NCBI GenBank assembly: GCA_025938035.1
Contig: JAICQE010000184.1
Coordinates: 1 to 8,164 of the forward strand
Source of the DNA: Vicinamibacteria bacterium
GTDB lineage: Bacteria; Acidobacteriota; Vicinamibacteria; Vicinamibacterales; UBA2999
DNA: 8,164 bases
Direction of reading: 5' to 3'
Shown: positions 5,387-8,164 of the stretch, in pieces
Numbering within the stretch: position 1 is the first letter of the stretch
Layout of the letters: every line of letters begins with the position of its first letter
Notes under the pieces: generated by a model
Told to the model about the DNA's origin: nothing
Seen by the model: only the letters and a program-made list of their open reading frames with translations
The model's database searches: none
Position numbers and translations under genes: made by a program

Positions 5387-6325
5387 TCACGCCTGTTGCT
5401 CCCGCGCGGCGTACAGACGCGCGGGAACGAGCGCGGGAACAATCAGGAGAGCGGCGTTCGGCAGTGCGCTCGCCGCCAGGCGCAACGCGCTGACGCTGTC
5501 CGGCGAGGCCTGTTCGAGCGCGGCAGACATCACCGCCCAGGCCCCGGCAAACCCGGCCGCCGCCGAGATCACCAGGACGGCCCGCGCCGTCACCGTGACC
5601 TGACGCTCGAACAGATCATGGCGGACGAGGTACAGCGCCCCAATGGCCGTGCCCAGGAGACGCCCGGCATCGCCGGCATCAGGCAACCCGACGAGCAGCG
5701 CGCCGGCGGCAAAGACGATCGCGACGGCCATGATGCGGTGCGCCGGCCAGGGATGATGCTTGCGCGATTCGCGGACGAGGTGCGCGATCTTCAGCACCGC
5801 AAACGCCACGGCGATGGTGCCCAGTCCAACCAACACGCCGCCGATCACATCGCCGAGAAAATGGCGGCCGAGATACATCCGCGAGACGCCCATTGCCGCA
5901 ATCCAGACAATGGCCATCGCCCATCCACGCCGCCGCCATCCGAGCAGCATCGCCAGCCCGACGGCGAACGTCGTCGTCGTGCTCACATGGCCGGAGGGGA
6001 ACCCGTAGCTGTCCTCGACCTCGGTTGGTGTGTCCGCGTCGCGATGCCGCAGCTCCGATGCCCAGAGCGACAGCGACTGAACGCGGGTGTCGGCGTCAGG
6101 CCGCTCGAGAGAAGCGGAAGTCTTGGCGATGTCGGTGAATGCGCCGTTCAACGCCAGAAGGACCAGCACAGGAACGGCGGCGCGCAGGCGAAACCCGAAC
6201 GCGAGCAGCGCGGCGATGGCGACATACGCGCGGGTGTAGCCAAGCGTGGAGATCCCGTTCATCGCGGCGGTCAAGGCAGGCGACGCCCACGACTGCAGCC
6301 AGATGACGGGATCGACGTCGAACAT
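5387..6325 (-). CDS. PAP2-family membrane phosphatase
   Basis: This encodes 312 residues from ATG. All three signature motifs of the PAP2 acid phosphatase superfamily are present: KTSASLERP (K68 to P76, the KX6RP motif), PSGH (110-113, catalytic H113) and SRMYLGRHFLGD (148-159, nucleophile H155 and D159). Several hydrophobic helices surround them (about 33-60, 115-130, 134-148, 157-180). A further ~110 residues (196-305) add three or four more helices, so it is longer than a minimal family member. Members dephosphorylate lipid phosphates such as undecaprenyl pyrophosphate or phosphatidate, or other phosphomonoesters; the sequence does not tell which. Its ATG directly abuts the stop of the upstream lipoprotein gene (TGAATG) without a good ribosome binding site, which suggests translational coupling. 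Confidence 0.92.
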   Translation of the reverse strand: MFDVDPVIWLQSWASPALTAAMNGISTLGYTRAYVAIAALLAFGFRLRAAVPVLVLLALNGAFTDIAKTSASLERPDADTRVQSLSLWASELRHRDADTPTEVEDSYGFPSGHVSTTTTFAVGLAMLLGWRRRGWAMAIVWIAAMGVSRMYLGRHFLGDVIGGVLVGLGTIAVAFAVLKIAHLVRESRKHHPWPAHRIMAVAIVFAAGALLVGLPDAGDAGRLLGTAIGALYLVRHDLFERQVTVTARAVLVISAAAGFAGAWAVMSAALEQASPDSVSALRLAASALPNAALLIVPALVPARLYAAREQQA

Positions 6326-7411
6326 TCAGCAGCGGCGTTCGAGAATCTCCGCGCGCTTGGCCTTGAACAGCTCGGTCCATTCGTCGATCGTCGCAAAGCC
6401 GGAACGAGCCTTCGCCGGGTCGCGCAGCCGCAGCGTCACGCGCGACACTTCGAACAGGGCGCGTATCTGCGCATCGGACAGCTGCCCCAGCAGGTTTGCG
6501 AGAAAGGCGCGGCCCTCTTCGCTGATGACCGGATCCTTCAGCGTCCCGGTGAATGACTTGGGCAGATTGCCGACGCACCCGGTCGCGCCTTCTTTCCAGA
6601 TCGGAGTTGCCGCCCACGCCACGTAATTCATCCCCTTGCCGTTGGTGTTCATGAAGTTGGCCTTGCCGAACGTCAGGCCGACGTCGCTGACCATCATGAA
6701 CGGGCTCTTGCAGACGGCCGTCGGGCCTTCGGCGTCGGGCGCGGCGTCCAGGCACATCAGCCGCTGCTGCTGGGGCTTCGTATCGGTGTGCTGCATGAAC
6801 ACCGCGAGGAGCTTCAGTGCGTCGCGGTGCGCCCGTGGCGCGCCGCCGACCGCATCGGTGTCGAGCTCGGTCCAGGACCAGGAGCTGTCGGGCTCGAACT
6901 CGCGGCCCGGCATCTTCCGTTCGATCGTCGCCGGATCGAACAGGAATTCCTTCTTCTCGCGCGCGATGCCGCCGAGGCTGGACGGGCACCCGCGGCAGAT
7001 GACACGCACCGGGTACATGCGATCGGCGCCGAATCCCAGCGCCCACATCAGCCGCGTGGCCGCTACTTCACCGAACACCTCGGCGTTGCTGCCGCCGAAC
7101 TTCACCTTCAGCTCATCGTCGCCGGCGACGCACGCGAACTTGGGCGAGCCTCCCGCCAGTTGCTTCGGCGAATAGTCACACGTCACCGTCGCCTGGAATG
7201 GGAACGCGCCCTTCTCCTTCGGGCCGGTCCGAATGTCCATGGCACGCACGTTCGTCGGTGACCAGATCTGCGCTCGTGCGAGTGCATCCGCACGCGCCCG
7301 AGAATCCGCGCCTTTCGTCCCCTGCGAGATGCCCGGCAACGCCGACGAACTGATTGCCCCGCATCCAACGACGGCAACGAGAAGCGCGCTGGCAGTGAAG
7401 AGCCTTACCAT
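6326..7411 (-). CDS. Cysteine-rich lipoprotein with possible kinase-like motifs
   Basis: This encodes 361 residues from ATG. The N-terminus has a lipoprotein signal with lipobox VVGC (lipidated C17), so it should sit on the outer face of a membrane. The mature part has eight more cysteines (C78, C94, C139, C142 in CRGC, C220, C234, C279, C361), which suits disulfides. I do not recognise a named family. By eye, the order of conserved-looking blocks resembles atypical kinases (HipA, PI4K-II, Fam20 type): ELKVKFGG (100-107, possible ATP lysine), EVFGEVAATRLMWALGF (111-127, possible helix C), HTDTKPQQQ (208-216, possible catalytic loop with D210) and SDVGLTFG (242-249, possible metal-binding D243). 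This is inference, and the usual Asn of the catalytic loop would be replaced by Gln. It precedes and abuts the PAP2 phosphatase gene, so the two are probably one operon. The function is unproven. Confidence 0.8.
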   Translation of the reverse strand: MVRLFTASALLVAVVGCGAISSSALPGISQGTKGADSRARADALARAQIWSPTNVRAMDIRTGPKEKGAFPFQATVTCDYSPKQLAGGSPKFACVAGDDELKVKFGGSNAEVFGEVAATRLMWALGFGADRMYPVRVICRGCPSSLGGIAREKKEFLFDPATIERKMPGREFEPDSSWSWTELDTDAVGGAPRAHRDALKLLAVFMQHTDTKPQQQRLMCLDAAPDAEGPTAVCKSPFMMVSDVGLTFGKANFMNTNGKGMNYVAWAATPIWKEGATGCVGNLPKSFTGTLKDPVISEEGRAFLANLLGQLSDAQIRALFEVSRVTLRLRDPAKARSGFATIDEWTELFKAKRAEILERRC

Positions 7412-7634
7412 GCCGGCCCCAATTGCAATCGGCAGGCCCAGCCGAGCCAGCTGAACTATGGAGCGGTTTCCCGAACCTCTGCCGCGAAGCGTGTAACTAT
7501 CGACTCAGTTTTTACAATTCTGATCACAAAGAGTCACATCAAGACACGTCGAGTCCGCTCGAAGTTGTGCAGGTTCGTCTGAACTCATCGTTATCCTAGG
7601 AACGCCATCGCCTGCCATAACGGGGAGTGTCGTG
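7412..7634. other. Divergent spacer, AT-richer, likely promoter region
   Basis: This 223-bp gap separates the minus-strand lipoprotein gene from the plus-strand small ORF. Its middle (about 7495-7545) is richer in A and T than its surroundings. It holds TCACA twice at 7524-7528 and 7534-7538, exactly 10 bp apart, beside a TGATCA palindrome (7521-7526). I could not assign convincing -35 and -10 boxes on either strand. No RNA gene is visible. Confidence 0.35.
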
Positions 7635-7757
7635 ATGCTGGCTCTGCTGGATTTCATCGCGACCCATACGGGAACCTTTGCGCTCACAGTGGTCGTCGTG
7701 TACGCAGCGGTGGTGCTGGTGCGCGATCAGAGAAGCCATCCAAGCGGGCCCGCCTGA
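7635..7757 (+). CDS. Candidate 40-residue single-pass membrane protein
   Basis: ATG at 7635 is preceded by GGGGAG (7622-7627) at an ideal seven-base spacing, the best plus-strand ribosome site in this part of the window; a GTG at 7632 is also in frame. The 40-residue product has a short N-terminus (MLALLDFIATHTGT), a strongly hydrophobic stretch FALTVVVVYAAVVLV (15-29) and a polar tail RDQRSHPSGPA. That is the profile of a small inner-membrane protein. I recognise no family. Its stop is 17 bases from the end of the convergent TIGR03435 remnant. The protein is inferred from the start context and composition, without homology. Confidence 0.55.
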   Translation: MLALLDFIATHTGTFALTVVVVYAAVVLVRDQRSHPSGPA

Positions 7758-7773
7758 CGGGTGCGCCGTAGCT

Positions 7774-8046
7774 TCAGTCGAACCGTGGGCGCTCCAGGCG
7801 TTCGATGGCGAGCACGTCAATCTCTGTCGTGATCGGTTTCAACGTCGGACCCAGCTGTTCCTTCGCAGCCGTGAACACCGATACGCCGCCGCCCTCGTGA
7901 ACCGGGATCGTAGCGTTGCGGAGCCAGGGCGTTGATGTCGAAGCGATCGCGCCGTGCCCAGTCCGGGTCGCTGGTAGATGCTCTAGTTCGTACGCGGACG
8001 CAGCCGTCGACCGCACGGGCATGTCATCGACGGCTGCCGTCACTCC
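7774..8046 (-). pseudogene. Decayed, internally deleted TIGR03435 remnant
   Basis: On the minus strand the 3' part encodes VSVFTAAKEQLGPTLKPI followed by IDVLAIERLERPRFD, the typical TIGR03435 C-terminus (compare SLFTAVEDQLGLKL and VEVLVIDRLEMPAEN in the intact gene). The 5' part reads DDMPVRSTAASAYELEH, like the family's early 'PVRSLIASAYELEH' region. Between them, in a shifted frame (about 7922-7969), is DPDWARRDRFDINA, the family's 'PDWARTDRFDI' block. The order is right, but frames change and the middle ~130-150 residues and the N-terminus are missing; an in-frame TGA at 8056-8058 closes the reading frame upstream. An apparent GTG-started 89-residue frame (8043 to 7774) exists but has no signal peptide and is better read as a relic. 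Confidence 0.7.
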
Positions 8047-8055
8047 ATCACGAGC

Positions 8056-8164
8056 TCACAGATGACATTGCCCCATGACGCTGTTGTTCGACATGTCCGT
8101 TTCAGGAAATGCCATCAGCGCATTTGCCGTGATTTTGAAGCGAAGGATCTCGCCATGCCAGCAG
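8056..8164 (-). CDS. Possible C-terminal end of a gene entering from the right edge
   Basis: The minus strand is open for 35 codons from the window edge to TGA at 8056-8058. It reads WHGEILRFKITANALMAF near its start and ends MGQCHL. I recognise no family, and 35 open codons can occur by chance in GC-rich DNA. If real, it is the 3' end of a gene lying just upstream of the TIGR03435 remnant on the same strand. Confidence 0.3.
   Translation of the reverse strand, partial: CWHGEILRFKITANALMAFPETDMSNNSVMGQCHL

Noticed and set aside
5147..6556. A 469-residue plus-strand frame across the PAP2 gene
   Set aside because: It is antisense to a phosphatase with all three signature motifs. Its product is Arg/Gln/His-rich and low in hydrophobic order, so it is a GC-rich shadow.
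7505..7687. A 60-residue minus-strand frame overlapping the small membrane ORF
   Set aside because: It has no convincing ribosome site, no domain and a mixed composition. The opposite-strand 40-residue frame has the better start context.
7774..8043. Intact 89-residue gene on the minus strand
   Set aside because: Only its last third matches TIGR03435, another family block lies in a different frame over the same DNA, and there is no signal peptide or ribosome site. It is called a pseudogene instead.

Overview
The window looks like a chromosomal piece of a GC-rich soil acidobacterium, probably Vicinamibacteria-like. The clues are a TIGR03435-family protein (a family expanded in soil Acidobacteriota), a secreted protein of the 'WEGDTLVVDT' type common in the same genomes, many short dispersed palindromes between genes, and a GC-rich codon pattern. 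Taxonomy is inferred from family content only. No rRNA, tRNA, CRISPR array, transposase or phage gene is visible.

Layout from left to right. (1) 27-881, minus strand: a secreted protein of unknown function. (2) 882-1176: a gene-poor divergent spacer filled with repeats: a TTGGTRG heptamer run, three copies of a 37-60 bp hairpin unit, and two copies of a second GC-rich element, one nested in the third hairpin unit. (3) 1177-2004, plus: a SAM-dependent methyltransferase with a signal peptide and a C-terminal beta-rich domain. (4) 2007-2129: an array of about 13 palindromic 9-bp units, followed at once by a GTAACA direct repeat with 11-bp spacing that looks like an OmpR/PhoB-type operator. (5) 2171-5310, plus: a tight three-gene operon of a TIGR03435 protein, a membrane sensor histidine kinase and an OmpR-family response regulator. 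The kinase and regulator genes overlap by 4 bp, and the kinase's last ~25 codons are made of the same dispersed repeats seen in the spacer. (6) 5311-5386: a convergent spacer with hairpins. (7) 7411 down to 5387, minus: two abutting genes, a cysteine-rich lipoprotein with possible kinase-like motifs and a PAP2 membrane phosphatase. (8) 7412-8164: a low-coding end region with a good candidate for a 40-residue membrane microprotein, a decayed internally deleted TIGR03435 remnant, and the possible C-terminal end of a gene that enters from the right edge.

Functionally the best-defined module is the two-component system: the kinase probably senses an envelope signal through a ~200-residue extracytoplasmic domain, phosphorylates the regulator at Asp54, and may autoregulate through the GTAACA repeat. 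The TIGR03435 protein is co-transcribed and exported, so it could work in the same compartment as the kinase sensor domain. The lipoprotein and PAP2 phosphatase form a second envelope module whose substrate is unknown. The most novel material is the repeat system (conserved TTCA-type loops with changing stem pairs, nesting, and entry into a coding sequence) and the possible kinase-like lipoprotein beside the phosphatase.
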